Shown here: one piece after another, positions 1 through 8,351 of the stretch | How the letters are laid out: every line of letters begins with the position of its first letter | Numbering within the stretch: the stretch's first letter is position 1 | Assembly (NCBI GenBank): GCA_020845635.1 | Contig: JADLFI010000039.1 | Coordinates: 1 to 64,000, forward strand | Length of the DNA: 64,000 bases | Direction of reading: 5' to 3' | Source of the DNA: Bacteroidia bacterium | GTDB taxonomy: Bacteria > Bacteroidota > Bacteroidia > UBA4408 | Made by a program: the position numbers and the translations under genes | The notes under the pieces: generated by a model | Seen by the model: the letters and a program-made list of their open reading frames with translations, nothing else | Databases searched by the model: none | Told to the model about the DNA's origin: nothing

Positions 1-297
1 CGGCTTTTAGGAGTTATTTTAGGCATACACAAAGATATTGTATATTTCAGTTTTTATTTGTATTTTTATTTCAAAAAAATAAACAGCTTGTGTTAATTAC
101 TACGAGTTTTTTCACAGGCTGACGTTAAAGCCCATCATCAAGTACTTCTTAATGTTTAAATGAAAAAAAATATAGGCTCAAAAATATTTAAAGATAATAC
201 TTTTAAAACTATGAATCAAAATTAATAAAAAAAATGTTTAAAAAATTGATTTACAATAACTTAACAACAAGACAACAATTAAAAACATTTGGTCTCC
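1..297. other. Intergenic stretch before the TPR regulator
   Basis: No supportable gene is visible. The sequence is very A/T-rich. A CAAAGATA at 30-37 reads TATCTTTG on the minus strand, which fits the Bacteroidota -7 box TAnnTTTG. It could serve a leftward gene starting outside the window, but no clear -33 TTTG partner lies at the usual distance, so this is weak. The 3' end of the minus-strand regulator gene lies at 298, and no obvious terminator hairpin follows it here. Confidence 0.4.
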
Positions 298-2199
298 TTA
301 AACACTCATAAAAAAATCATACAATTCAATATGAGTAGGAATTTCAAGTTTTTTACGCAAGCGATAGCGATTCATATCAACACTCTTGGGTGAAATGTTC
401 AAAATAGAAGCTATTTCTTTTGAAGACAAATTTAGCCTAAGCATGGCACATAGCTTCTTTTCGTTATCAGATAATTGAGGAAATTTATGATGAAGTGAGG
501 TATAAAAATCTTCATTGATAAGGTTTATGTTTAGTGTAAACTGTTCGCGCTGTTTATCTAAATTTAGTTTTTGTTCAAATTCTTTCTCCAATACCATCAA
601 CATTTGCTTATCTTCTTTAATTTCTTGTATGCCTTTCTTAAAATTTTCAAGATATTCATTTTGCTGGCTTATATATAAGGCCATCTGAACTATTTCCTGT
701 TTCTTATTTTCCAGTTCAAAAATGGCTTCTTCTTTCTTATTTTTTTCAATTTCGAATTTACTCTGATGAAGTTCGGCTTCTGATTTTAATAAAACTTTAT
801 CCCTTTCGCTTTGCAAAAGTTTATTCTCTACTTGCATTTTCTTTCTCGATAAATATAACCAAATAGCCACTATTGCCAATAAAAGGAAAATAAAAGAGCC
901 AATATAATACAACTTAACCAAATGCTTTTCTTTCTCTAACAACTGAATTTTGTTATTCTTCTTCAACAATTCTTTTTCTGTATTTTCTTTTTTATATCTT
1001 TCCTGTAAATTAGAAATCATAATTGATTTTTCAGTACTAAATAAACTATCGTTAATGAGGTGATACATCTGGTTATGCTTATACGCCTCTTTGTAATCGC
1101 CTTTTAAAGCGTAATATTCAGCTTGCGACTGATACACTTGAGCCAAAATGTAAGGCGAGTTAATTTCATGTCCTATGTTTAATGCTTGTTTAAAATATTT
1201 GTCAGCATCTACCCAATTTTTCAACTGTGTAAACACACGACCCAAATTTTTACACGAAATAGCCAATCCATATTGTTCATTAGCTTTTTCACGTATTTCT
1301 TTTGACTCTTTAAACAACTCCAGAGCTTCAAAATTATTATTTCTCAACAGTAATATTTCGCCCATATTGTTTAAGGCCATACTTATTCCCGATTCCATTT
1401 TACCTTCTTTGAAATAGTCTAAAGCCCTACTGTGATAATAAAAACTGCTATCGTAATTTCCTTGTGCAAAATAACTTATTCCAATGCTGGTTAATGTGGA
1501 GCCTATTCCTTTTCTGTCATTTAGTTTAGTTTGAACCCGTAGTGCTTTACGGTAATAATTAATGGCTCTTTCGAATTGCTTCTCCTGATTAAGAAGGATA
1601 GCAATATTAGTGGTTATATCAATCTCTGAAAGCAAATCTGCAGAGCCTTCTTCCAATTTCTTTAAAGCTTTGGTGTAATACTCCATCGCTTTATCATAAT
1701 TTCCATAATAAAAATTCGTTACACCAATATTATGGATTGTACTTACTTGCCCGTGTATATCGTTAATTTTTTGATATTCTGAATTAGCTTCAGTAAAATA
1801 CTTCTCTGCTTGGGAATAATTGCCTATTGACATGTATGAAAGGCCAATAAGATTTAAAGTTGACGCAATATCTTTAACAGGTGCTTTTATAGACTTTAAT
1901 TGATTGAGTGCTCTAAAAGCCAACTTAACAGATTCTTCATAATCGCCTCTGTTGTATATAACCGATGCCTCAATTTTATCAGAAAGTGCTAACCCGGTTT
2001 TATCCTTATCGCCTTGTGCAATGCTTCGCGCCAAACCAACATGGTATGAGGCCGAATCAGTATTACTCCTACGTAAACTCCACGCAGTTCGTAAATGTTT
2101 ATTAACTGTCAGTGTATCAGCCCTTGTATTACACGGCATTGCCAAAAAGGCTATCGCCACAATAAAACATATAGAAAAAAATTGATAAGCCAATTTCAT
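298..2199 (-). CDS. TPR-repeat, membrane-anchored LuxR-type regulator
   Basis: The 633-residue product has an N-terminal signal-like hydrophobic stretch, then about seven tetratricopeptide repeats of the NxxGxxYxxxGNYxxA type in the first 400 residues. One membrane span (FIFLLLAIVAIWLYL) follows, then a Lys/Glu-rich coiled coil, and the last 65 residues form a LuxR/GerE-type helix-turn-helix (LSSKEIASILNISPKSVD). This layout is common in Bacteroidota; the TPR part is presumed periplasmic and the HTH cytoplasmic. The frame stays open upstream to a GTG at 2247. I prefer the ATG at 2199 because it starts directly at the signal-like segment. The gene is divergent from truA. Target genes cannot be told from the sequence. 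Confidence 0.85.
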   Translation of the reverse strand: MKLAYQFFSICFIVAIAFLAMPCNTRADTLTVNKHLRTAWSLRRSNTDSASYHVGLARSIAQGDKDKTGLALSDKIEASVIYNRGDYEESVKLAFRALNQLKSIKAPVKDIASTLNLIGLSYMSIGNYSQAEKYFTEANSEYQKINDIHGQVSTIHNIGVTNFYYGNYDKAMEYYTKALKKLEEGSADLLSEIDITTNIAILLNQEKQFERAINYYRKALRVQTKLNDRKGIGSTLTSIGISYFAQGNYDSSFYYHSRALDYFKEGKMESGISMALNNMGEILLLRNNNFEALELFKESKEIREKANEQYGLAISCKNLGRVFTQLKNWVDADKYFKQALNIGHEINSPYILAQVYQSQAEYYALKGDYKEAYKHNQMYHLINDSLFSTEKSIMISNLQERYKKENTEKELLKKNNKIQLLEKEKHLVKLYYIGSFIFLLLAIVAIWLYLSRKKMQVENKLLQSERDKVLLKSEAELHQSKFEIEKNKKEEAIFELENKKQEIVQMALYISQQNEYLENFKKGIQEIKEDKQMLMVLEKEFEQKLNLDKQREQFTLNINLINEDFYTSLHHKFPQLSDNEKKLCAMLRLNLSSKEIASILNISPKSVDMNRYRLRKKLEIPTHIELYDFFMSV

Positions 2200-2300
2200 A
2201 TTTAACGACTGATATGGTGCAACCAAAGTAATGACTTTATTAAACACATAAACTTATTCAACAATACTTAACACGTTAATTACATGATTTTGTTGCTTTA

Positions 2301-2327
2301 CAAATATACAAGATTATAAAAAACAAT
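2301..2327 (-). promoter_or_regulatory. Putative promoter of the TPR/LuxR regulator gene
   Basis: CAAATATA at 2301-2308 reads TATATTTG on the minus strand, a perfect match to the Bacteroidota -7 box TAnnTTTG. CAAT at 2324-2327 reads ATTG, one base off the -33 TTTG box, with 19 bases between box starts. This would give a leader of about 95 bases before the ATG at 2199. Confidence 0.45.
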
Positions 2328-2450
2328 AATTATCAGCTCATCAATGGTAATGAACAAGCTACAAGAAATATATTTAACAATCCTTCATTAACTAAATATT
2401 GAACTAGTAAAACTATTTATAAATAAAGCTAAAGTATAATTGGCTGCTAC

Positions 2451-2478
2451 TTTGTTCATTTCAAAAATTGTAAATTTG
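2451..2478 (+). promoter_or_regulatory. Putative truA promoter with very short leader
   Basis: TTTG at 2451-2454 and TAAATTTG at 2471-2478 match both Bacteroidota promoter boxes (-33 TTTG and -7 TAnnTTTG) with 20 bases between box starts. Only nine bases separate the -7 box from the ATG at 2488, so the transcript would be nearly leaderless. This also argues against any start upstream of 2488. Confidence 0.55.
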
Positions 2479-2487
2479 CACACTTCT

Positions 2488-3267
2488 ATGAGCAGCTATA
2501 GATATTTTATTAAAATAGCCTTTGAGGGCGGTAACTTTTGCGGTTGGCAAATACAACCCAATGCCCTTACCGTACAAAAAGTACTACAAGAAACCTTAGC
2601 CTTGTTTTGCCATCTTGAGGGCGAGACTACAGGCTGTGGCCGCACCGATACAGGTGTGCATGCCAATGAGTTTTATGTGCATTTTAATTGCTTGGAACCT
2701 ATTTCCAACCTTGATAATTTTATTTACAAACTAAATCGCGTATTGCCCAAAAGTATTGTGGTAAATGCTGTATATAAAGTAGGCAACAATGCTCACTGCC
2801 GTTTTGATGCCACAAACAGAACATATAATTATTATATTTTACGTAAGAAAAATCCATTTATTAATAATGCTTGGTTAAACAGTTATCCACTTAACATTAC
2901 TTTAATGCAGCAAGCCTGTAACGTACTTTTTGAATACCATGATTTTTCGGCCTTCAGCAAAAGCAACACACAGGTTTTCACTAATAATTGTAAAATAATA
3001 AAAGCACATTGGCAAGATAATGACGAAATGCTTATATTTACTATTTGTGCCAACCGTTTTTTACGTAATATGGTACGTGCAATAGTGGGAAGCATGATAG
3101 ATATTGGAAAAGGAAAATATGATTTGCAAGGTTTCAGAAAAATTATAGAAGATAAAAATCGCAGTAATGCCGGAATTTCAGTACCAGCAAAAGGTTTGTT
3201 TTTAACCTCGGTAAATTATCCTGAAAACTATTTTACAGAACAAGCGCAACTTTTTGGAATAGATTAA
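2488..3267 (+). CDS. truA: tRNA pseudouridine(38-40) synthase TruA
   Basis: The 259-residue product matches the TruA family in length and motifs. The N-terminus carries the FEGGNFCGWQ motif, and the active-site loop GCGRTDTGVHA has the catalytic aspartate at residue 54. Further on come the CRFDATNRTYNYYI strand and FLRNMVRAIVGSMIDIGKGK, both typical of the family. TruA converts uridines 38-40 of the tRNA anticodon stem to pseudouridine in the cytoplasm. The open frame reaches back to 2440, but the ATG at 2488 begins the conserved domain and lies just after a good promoter match. The ABC transporter gene starts eight bases after the stop, so co-transcription is likely. Confidence 0.95.
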   Translation: MSSYRYFIKIAFEGGNFCGWQIQPNALTVQKVLQETLALFCHLEGETTGCGRTDTGVHANEFYVHFNCLEPISNLDNFIYKLNRVLPKSIVVNAVYKVGNNAHCRFDATNRTYNYYILRKKNPFINNAWLNSYPLNITLMQQACNVLFEYHDFSAFSKSNTQVFTNNCKIIKAHWQDNDEMLIFTICANRFLRNMVRAIVGSMIDIGKGKYDLQGFRKIIEDKNRSNAGISVPAKGLFLTSVNYPENYFTEQAQLFGID

Positions 3268-3275
3268 TACAGAAA

Positions 3276-5042
3276 ATGAGTGTAGCAGGAAAAGCATTTG
3301 ATTTTACCCTCTTTAGAAAAATTATGGGCTTTGCTTCGGGCCGTAAATCGCTGCTGGCCGGAGCTGCCTTAATAACTCTTCTGAGCGCTCTACTTTCGCC
3401 TGTTAGACCATATTTGGTTCAATATGCTCTTGACAACTTCATCTCTAACAATGATGCTGAGGGATTAATAAGAATAAGTATAATTATAGCTTTGGTACTG
3501 CTGCTTGAAACATTAACGCAATATTTGGCCGTTTTATTCAGCAACTTGTTGGCACTGCATGTAGTTCATGAAATACGCATACGCTTATATAAGAAATTAA
3601 TACATTTTAAACTGAGCTATTTTGATAAAACTCCTGTTGGAACTCTTGTTACCAGATGTATTAGCGATATTCAAAATATTTCTGAAATATTCTCACAAGG
3701 ATTTTTGGATATTGCCGGTGATTTATTAAAAGTCATAATCATTATAATAGTAATGTTTTACACCAATTGGAAAATAGCTATTTTAAGTTTATGTTCTTTA
3801 CCTTTATTAATCATTTCTACCTATATTTTTAAAAATGCCATACGTGCCGCCTTTAATGATGTGAGAACCCAGGTAGCCTTATTAAATGCTTTTGTTCAAG
3901 AGCATATTAATGGTATGAGTGTGGTACAGGTTTTTAATCGCCAACATCAGGAGTATAATAAATTTAAGACTATAAATAACGAACATCGTAATGCGAATAA
4001 CAGGTCGGTATGGCATTATTCCGTTTTTTTTCCGGTGGTTGATATTCTTTCTGCATTAAGTATTGGGGTATTGGTTTGGTGGGGAGCAAAAGAAACATTA
4101 ATAGGTCAGTTATCTGTTGGTACCATTGTGGCTTTCATTATGTATATTAATATGCTTTTCAGACCTATCAGGCAACTGGCCGATCGTTTCAATACCTTAC
4201 AAATGGGTTTGATATGTAGCGAGCGTGTAATTAAGGTAATTGAGACACAAGAATTTAATATTAACGAAGGTAGTCTTAAACCGAAATCGCTTATTGGAAA
4301 AATAGAGTTTAAAAATGTGTGGTTTGCCTATCAAGAAAACAATTGGGTTTTAAAAAATGTTTCATTCACTATTAATCCGGGACAAAAAGTAGCCTTTGTT
4401 GGTGCCACCGGTTCGGGCAAAACTACCATTGCCTCACTTCTTTGTCGTTATTATGAAATACAAAAAGGTGAAATTTATATAGATGGTATAAATATTATGG
4501 AATACGAACTTAATCACTTACGTACCTTGATAGGTTCGGTAATGCAAGATGTTTTTTTGTTTCAGGGAAGCATATACGATAATATTATTTTAGGTGATTA
4601 TAATCATACCGAGGAAGAGGTAATTGAAGCTGCCAAGGCTACAGGTATTATATCGTTTATTGATAAACTCCCGAAAGGTCTTAACTATCAGGTTATGGAA
4701 AGGGGTAGTCTTTTAAGCACCGGCCAACGGCAACTCATTTCATTTTTAAGAGCATATTTATATAATCCCTCTATTATGATATTAGACGAGGCTACCTCAT
4801 CTATTGATAGTGAATCTGAACAGTTGATACAAACCGCCACCGAAAACCTTACCCGAAACAGAACTTCAATTATTATAGCCCACAGATTAAGTACTATTGT
4901 AAATGCCGATAAAATTATTGTGCTGTCAAACGGTGAACTGAAAGAGTCGGGCACACATGATGAACTGTTAACTCTAAAGGGATATTATTACCAATTATTT
5001 ACCGCTCAAAACAAAAGTAAAGTTAAGCAATTTCAAAACTAA
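3276..5042 (+). CDS. ABC transporter, fused permease and ATPase (MsbA/LmrA type)
   Basis: The 588-residue half-transporter has an N-terminal membrane domain of about six helices (residues 25-320) and a C-terminal ATPase. Walker A is GATGSGKT (376-383), the Q-loop is near 424, the signature is LSTGQRQ (480-486), Walker B ends in ILDEA (502-506) and the switch histidine is at 536. It would act as a homodimer or heterodimer in the inner membrane. The fold is that of lipid or multidrug exporters such as MsbA, but the substrate cannot be read from sequence. It follows truA by eight bases. The next stretch is decayed DNA, and no clear terminator was seen. Confidence 0.93.
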   Translation: MSVAGKAFDFTLFRKIMGFASGRKSLLAGAALITLLSALLSPVRPYLVQYALDNFISNNDAEGLIRISIIIALVLLLETLTQYLAVLFSNLLALHVVHEIRIRLYKKLIHFKLSYFDKTPVGTLVTRCISDIQNISEIFSQGFLDIAGDLLKVIIIIIVMFYTNWKIAILSLCSLPLLIISTYIFKNAIRAAFNDVRTQVALLNAFVQEHINGMSVVQVFNRQHQEYNKFKTINNEHRNANNRSVWHYSVFFPVVDILSALSIGVLVWWGAKETLIGQLSVGTIVAFIMYINMLFRPIRQLADRFNTLQMGLICSERVIKVIETQEFNINEGSLKPKSLIGKIEFKNVWFAYQENNWVLKNVSFTINPGQKVAFVGATGSGKTTIASLLCRYYEIQKGEIYIDGINIMEYELNHLRTLIGSVMQDVFLFQGSIYDNIILGDYNHTEEEVIEAAKATGIISFIDKLPKGLNYQVMERGSLLSTGQRQLISFLRAYLYNPSIMILDEATSSIDSESEQLIQTATENLTRNRTSIIIAHRLSTIVNADKIIVLSNGELKESGTHDELLTLKGYYYQLFTAQNKSKVKQFQN

Positions 5043-5277
5043 ATGGTAGGATTTGATGAATATCCTTACTGATAGTACTCTGCATACATTTGCCACTCAC
5101 ATTATGTAATTATTATAATACTATTGTACCTCAATTTGCCTTTCTCAAGTTGACTTATAATTTTCTCACCATATATTTATTGAAACAAAATTATATGTTA
5201 TCAATCTTTGCGTCTCATTTAGTTATTTCACATAAGAAATCTGTATTTTAATAAACTATATTTTGACAATTGTTCTG

Positions 5278-5859
5278 ATGAATAAAAAGTCGCTTTCAGA
5301 AAGAAATATTTGCACCAAGTTTATCTCTCCTGCTATAGAAAAAGCAGGTTGTGACAGGCAACTACAGATATTGGAAAAGGTTGCTTTTACCGATGGTAAA
5401 ATCTACGTTAGAGGAAAAATCACAGCAAGAGGAGTATGAAAACGTACCGACTACATCCTGTATTACAAACCGAATATTCCTGCTGCAATCAATTGAAGCA
5501 AAGAACAACAACTATTCAGTAAGAGCAGGAATACAACAAGGTTTATAAAATGCTCAAATACTTGACACTCCTTGTGTGTTCAGCAGCAACGGTAACGGTT
5601 CTTTAATTCACGACTGCACAGGTAAAGACGGAAATATAGAAACAGAAATCAGTTTAGACGACTTCCCTACTCCGCAACAATTTTGGCAGAAATACAAAAA
5701 GTATAAAGGCATTGAAAACATAGAGGACATTCAAACCCTAACGATTCCTACCATCAATGAGTTTGGTTCAGTAACAGAAATCATCAAAGCGTTTGGCAAT
5801 GGTGAGAGATCCAAGAAGCCTTCAAAAAATTAGATAACGAATTGTTTAAATTAGCCTAA
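5278..5859 (+). pseudogene. hsdR: hsdR relic: type I restriction subunit with the motor deleted
   Basis: Reading through two stops and two frame changes gives a recognisable HsdR N-terminus. It starts KSLSERNICTKFISPAIEKAG at 5287, continues VRGKITARG and KRTDYILYYKPNIP, then, after a one-base insertion near 5491, EAKNNNYSVRAGIQQGL and FSSNGNGSLIHD, and reaches FWQKYKKYKGIEN. In-frame stops lie at 5437 (TGA) and 5546 (TAA). After GIEN the sequence jumps to what looks like the HsdR C-terminus (EFGSVTEIIKAFGN, then after a frameshift near 5810 EAFKKLDNELFKLA and stop). The helicase/translocase middle, several hundred residues, is missing. Assignment rests on recalled family motifs. No hsdM is in the window. 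Confidence 0.8.
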
Positions 5860-6294
5860 TGCCATTTGTAAAAGGCTATATTCATTTTGTGTGGAGCACC
5901 AAAAACAGTTATTCATTTTTGGATTCCAAGGAAATGAGTTTAAAGGTGTGGAATCACATCAGAGACAACGCCAAGGAGAAAGGTATTTTTATTGATTTCA
6001 TTAATGGTTATAATGACCATTGCCGTTGCTTAATTTCTTTAGGCATAGACCAAACAATACAGAAAGTGATGCAATTGATAAAAGGTGAATCTTCTTTTTG
6101 GGAAAATAAAAATAGGCATACAAAAGAAAAATTTGAATGGCAAGATGAATATTTTGCTGTTTCGGTCTCTGAATCAGCTATTGATAAGGCAGAAATTATT
6201 TAAAAAATCAAGAAAAACATCATTACAAAAAAGCATTTCAAGATGAATATGAAGATTTTTAAGAAAATATGGATTTGAAAAATTTAATGGATAA
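5859..6294 (+). pseudogene. IS200/RAYT-like Y1 transposase gene, inactivated
   Basis: Residues 1-114 (to the stop at 6201) match the IS200-like (Y1, HUH) transposase family of Bacteroidota: YIHFVWSTKN, then NDHCRCLISLGIDQ, LIKGESSFW and QDEYFAVSVSES. The HUH motif should read HCH; here it is HCR (His54, Arg56, codon CGT at 6024-6026). After the premature stop the C-terminal helix with the expected catalytic Tyr continues in another frame (NYLKNQEKHHYKKAFQDEYEDF). A second frame change leads to LRKYGFEKFNG and the natural end at 6294. The ATG overlaps the stop of the hsdR relic (TAATG). Paired hairpins follow directly. The gene is broken by two frameshifts and one motif change, so it cannot make an active enzyme. 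Confidence 0.85.
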
Positions 6295-6298
6295 TTGT

Positions 6299-6353
6299 TT
6301 GGCTAAAGCCAATTTGGAATTTATTTATATAATCCTCCTGCTGAATTAGGAGG
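6299..6353 (+). repeat. REP-like paired hairpins behind the transposase relic
   Basis: Two small palindromes lie in tandem. The first is TTGGCT-AA-AGCCAA at 6299-6312. The second is CCTCCT (6334-6339) and AGGAGG (6348-6353) around an eight-base loop. Imperfect hairpins of this kind are known substrates of IS200-like and REP-associated (RAYT) transposases, which nick at a short guide next to the stem. Their place five bases after the transposase stop fits a right end or REP pair. The function is inferred from position and shape only. Confidence 0.55.
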
Positions 6354-6432
6354 CAGTTCAATAACCCATTCCTTTAAATCAATTGAATGCGGTTTCAACC
6401 CATTCCATCAAAATAAAACCATTACCCACCAT

Positions 6433-6588
6433 CAAACCCAAGAAATCTATTTTAAAACCCCTGAAAATTGGGAATGGTGTAGGTTGAGTGAGATAATTGA
6501 AATGCTTTATGGTAAAATCCTATCAAAATCACAAGGTATAGAAAGTAAAATATTAAACCTTTTCATTTTTTTGCATATTGACATTTAA
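6433..6588 (+). pseudogene. hsdS: hsdS fragment (type I specificity subunit)
   Basis: One frame is open from 6307 to the stop at 6586-6588, but no start codon precedes the coding-like part. From about 6433 it reads HHQTQEIYFKTPENWEW then CRLSEIIEM. The element PENWEWxRLxEI is a hallmark at the start of a target-recognition domain in type I specificity subunits. Only about 35 residues look like HsdS; the rest is lost or scrambled. Together with the hsdR relic upstream this marks a dead type I restriction-modification locus with the transposase relic between its parts. Confidence 0.6.
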
Positions 6589-6818
6589 GTGAGTATTTTT
6601 GAATATAAATAGAGATTATTTTAAGGATAGTCAATATGGGCAAGTATATTACATAGCTTAACAAGAGCGGCAGAGCAACCAATACCAACAATAAAAATTG
6701 ATAGTACATAACCGACATGATTCAAGTTGTGGGTAAAAGTGAGTTTCAGTACACAATTTAAAATAAGGCGACAAGCAAAAAGCCAAATGTGAATGGCATC
6801 AATCATAAAAACAAAAAA

Positions 6819-7730
6819 ATGAAAAAAGTACTACTCATCGCAATTTCGGCATTTTCAATAAATGCTTTTGCACAGCCTGTCATCTTGAATGGCAACAACA
6901 CCCCTCCCTCAGGACTTTCTGTCCCTGTTAACTATGCAACCACAACTTCGGTCGGCCCCGGTGGCAGTAACCAGATGTGGAACTTCGGTTCACTCTCCTA
7001 TACCCCAATTGGTACAGTTGATGTAATTGTTCCATCTACCTCTCCAATTGGCGCATCATTTCCAACATCTAACTATGCACTTTCCTTGGTTGGACAGAAT
7101 TCATACAGTTTTTTTGAAGTCTCATCTAATAAAATGGAGGTGCTTGCATGGACTATTTCTACTCCGGGTTCGGGAAATGATTATTCTCCCAATCCCAAAA
7201 CTCTTATGAAATTTCCGTTTAATTTTTTAGATACTGTAAATGACACCTATCAAAAAGTTGGTGAATCTGTAAATAATGTTACTTTAACTTATGATGGATA
7301 TGGAACATTAGTTACCCCTTCTATTACCTACACCAATGTTGTTCGTGTGAAAGAAGACTATGGCGGAGGTGCTATAGACTATCAATGGTATATCTTAAAC
7401 CCATTTATGTCAATTGCAATTTTCGATCATAACTTTAATAGGTTATATCATTTTGGAGCTTCCCAAGCCACAGACATTACAGACCAAAATAATCTGCAAA
7501 TGCAAGTAAGCGTATATCCCAATCCTGCTGCCGATTATATAACTATCACTAACATTCCAAACGGTTCAACCATAAAAATAACAGATATTACAGGCAGAAC
7601 CTTTTACAGTGCTGAAAACAACAACGAGAAAACAACCATCAGCACAACAAAATTTGTAAACGGAGTGTATTTCATTCAGGTAGCAAATAGCAGTTTAATC
7701 GCTACAAGAAAATTTGTAGTAAACCATTAA
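6819..7730 (+). CDS. Secreted protein with T9SS type A sorting domain
   Basis: The 303-residue product starts with a signal peptide (MKKVLLIAISAFSINAFAQ). A middle region of about 200 residues, rich in Gly, Ser, Thr and aromatics, has no family I recognise. The last 75 residues form a type IX secretion sorting domain: VYPNPAADYITI, ITDITGRTFYS, then a GVYFIQV strand near the end. Such proteins cross the outer membrane through the Por machinery and are released or anchored at the surface. The frame is open back to a GTG at 6789, but the ATG at 6819 begins the signal peptide. A strong hairpin terminator follows. Confidence 0.88.
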   Translation: MKKVLLIAISAFSINAFAQPVILNGNNTPPSGLSVPVNYATTTSVGPGGSNQMWNFGSLSYTPIGTVDVIVPSTSPIGASFPTSNYALSLVGQNSYSFFEVSSNKMEVLAWTISTPGSGNDYSPNPKTLMKFPFNFLDTVNDTYQKVGESVNNVTLTYDGYGTLVTPSITYTNVVRVKEDYGGGAIDYQWYILNPFMSIAIFDHNFNRLYHFGASQATDITDQNNLQMQVSVYPNPAADYITITNIPNGSTIKITDITGRTFYSAENNNEKTTISTTKFVNGVYFIQVANSSLIATRKFVVNH

Positions 7731-7748
7731 GAAATTGACTTTCTTATT

Positions 7749-7786
7749 AGTAATCACTTCCCCTTGTAGGGAGGTGATTACTTTTT
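7749..7786 (+). terminator. Rho-independent terminator of the T9SS cargo gene
   Basis: A 14-pair stem with one G-T pair is formed by AGTAATCACTTCCC and GGGAGGTGATTACT (7749-7782), followed by a T run. It lies 19 bases after the stop of the secreted protein gene. Confidence 0.85.
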
Positions 7787-8310
7787 ACTTGCAATAAAAA
7801 TATCATTAAAAAACACCAAAATTGGTTACTTAAATTTATAGGTGTAAATATTCAACAATGAAATTATAAGATGTTAGCGTAGCATACACCGTAGAGTAAC
7901 GAGTTTTATGCCTGTAAGTAAACAACGCCAATTACCAATAAGTGCTGCTTTTGCTCAATTAGCTCAACCTCCTTACATCTAAATTAATAGTAAATATTAT
8001 GCAACAATACAAGCCGTTAGAATCAAGTAAATTGTATAAGTGGGTAGTTTCCCAAAAAATTCAGAGGGCTTAAAATGTATAGGTAAGGCTAGTTAAAGTA
8101 AGGCAGTTAGGTACACTATAGAACAATTATTTTGGCAATAAAATTCAAGTAAAATATTAAGCCTCTCCTTTTTTACCTGCTTATATATCATTTTAATGGG
8201 TATATTTGAAAACAAAAAGCGTTATGTTTAATAAATTTCTATTATAGGCAAGCGTATAATATGTGCAAACAAAAAGATTAACTTAAGACAGAATGATGAA
8301 AGATTATTTA
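7787..8310. other. Gene-poor stretch, no recognisable gene
   Basis: No open frame of useful length is found. Two short coding-like pieces are visible on the plus strand (from about 7908, MPVSKQRQLPISAAFAQLAQ; and near 7999, a 28-codon piece ending WVVSQKIQRA). They end quickly and match no family I know; they may be debris of a decayed gene or chance. Confidence 0.35.
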
Positions 8311-8338
8311 GTTGATATTCAAAAAAGATTTAATTTTA
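8311..8338 (+). promoter_or_regulatory. Possible promoter of the small lipoprotein gene
   Basis: GTTG at 8311-8314 and TAATTTTA at 8331-8338 each differ by one base from the Bacteroidota -33 (TTTG) and -7 (TAnnTTTG) boxes. They are 20 bases apart, start to start, and lie 13 bases before the ATG at 8352. Confidence 0.35.
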
Positions 8339-8351
8339 GAAAAAAATAATC

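Noticed and set aside
5351-5833. Two short frames (65 and 85 codons) as separate small genes
   Set aside because: They are in the same frame, split by a TAA, and read as consecutive pieces of HsdR; they belong to the hsdR relic.
6299-6353. The paired hairpins as a CRISPR repeat or a terminator
   Set aside because: Only two different hairpins are present with no repeated spacer pattern, and no T run follows the stems.
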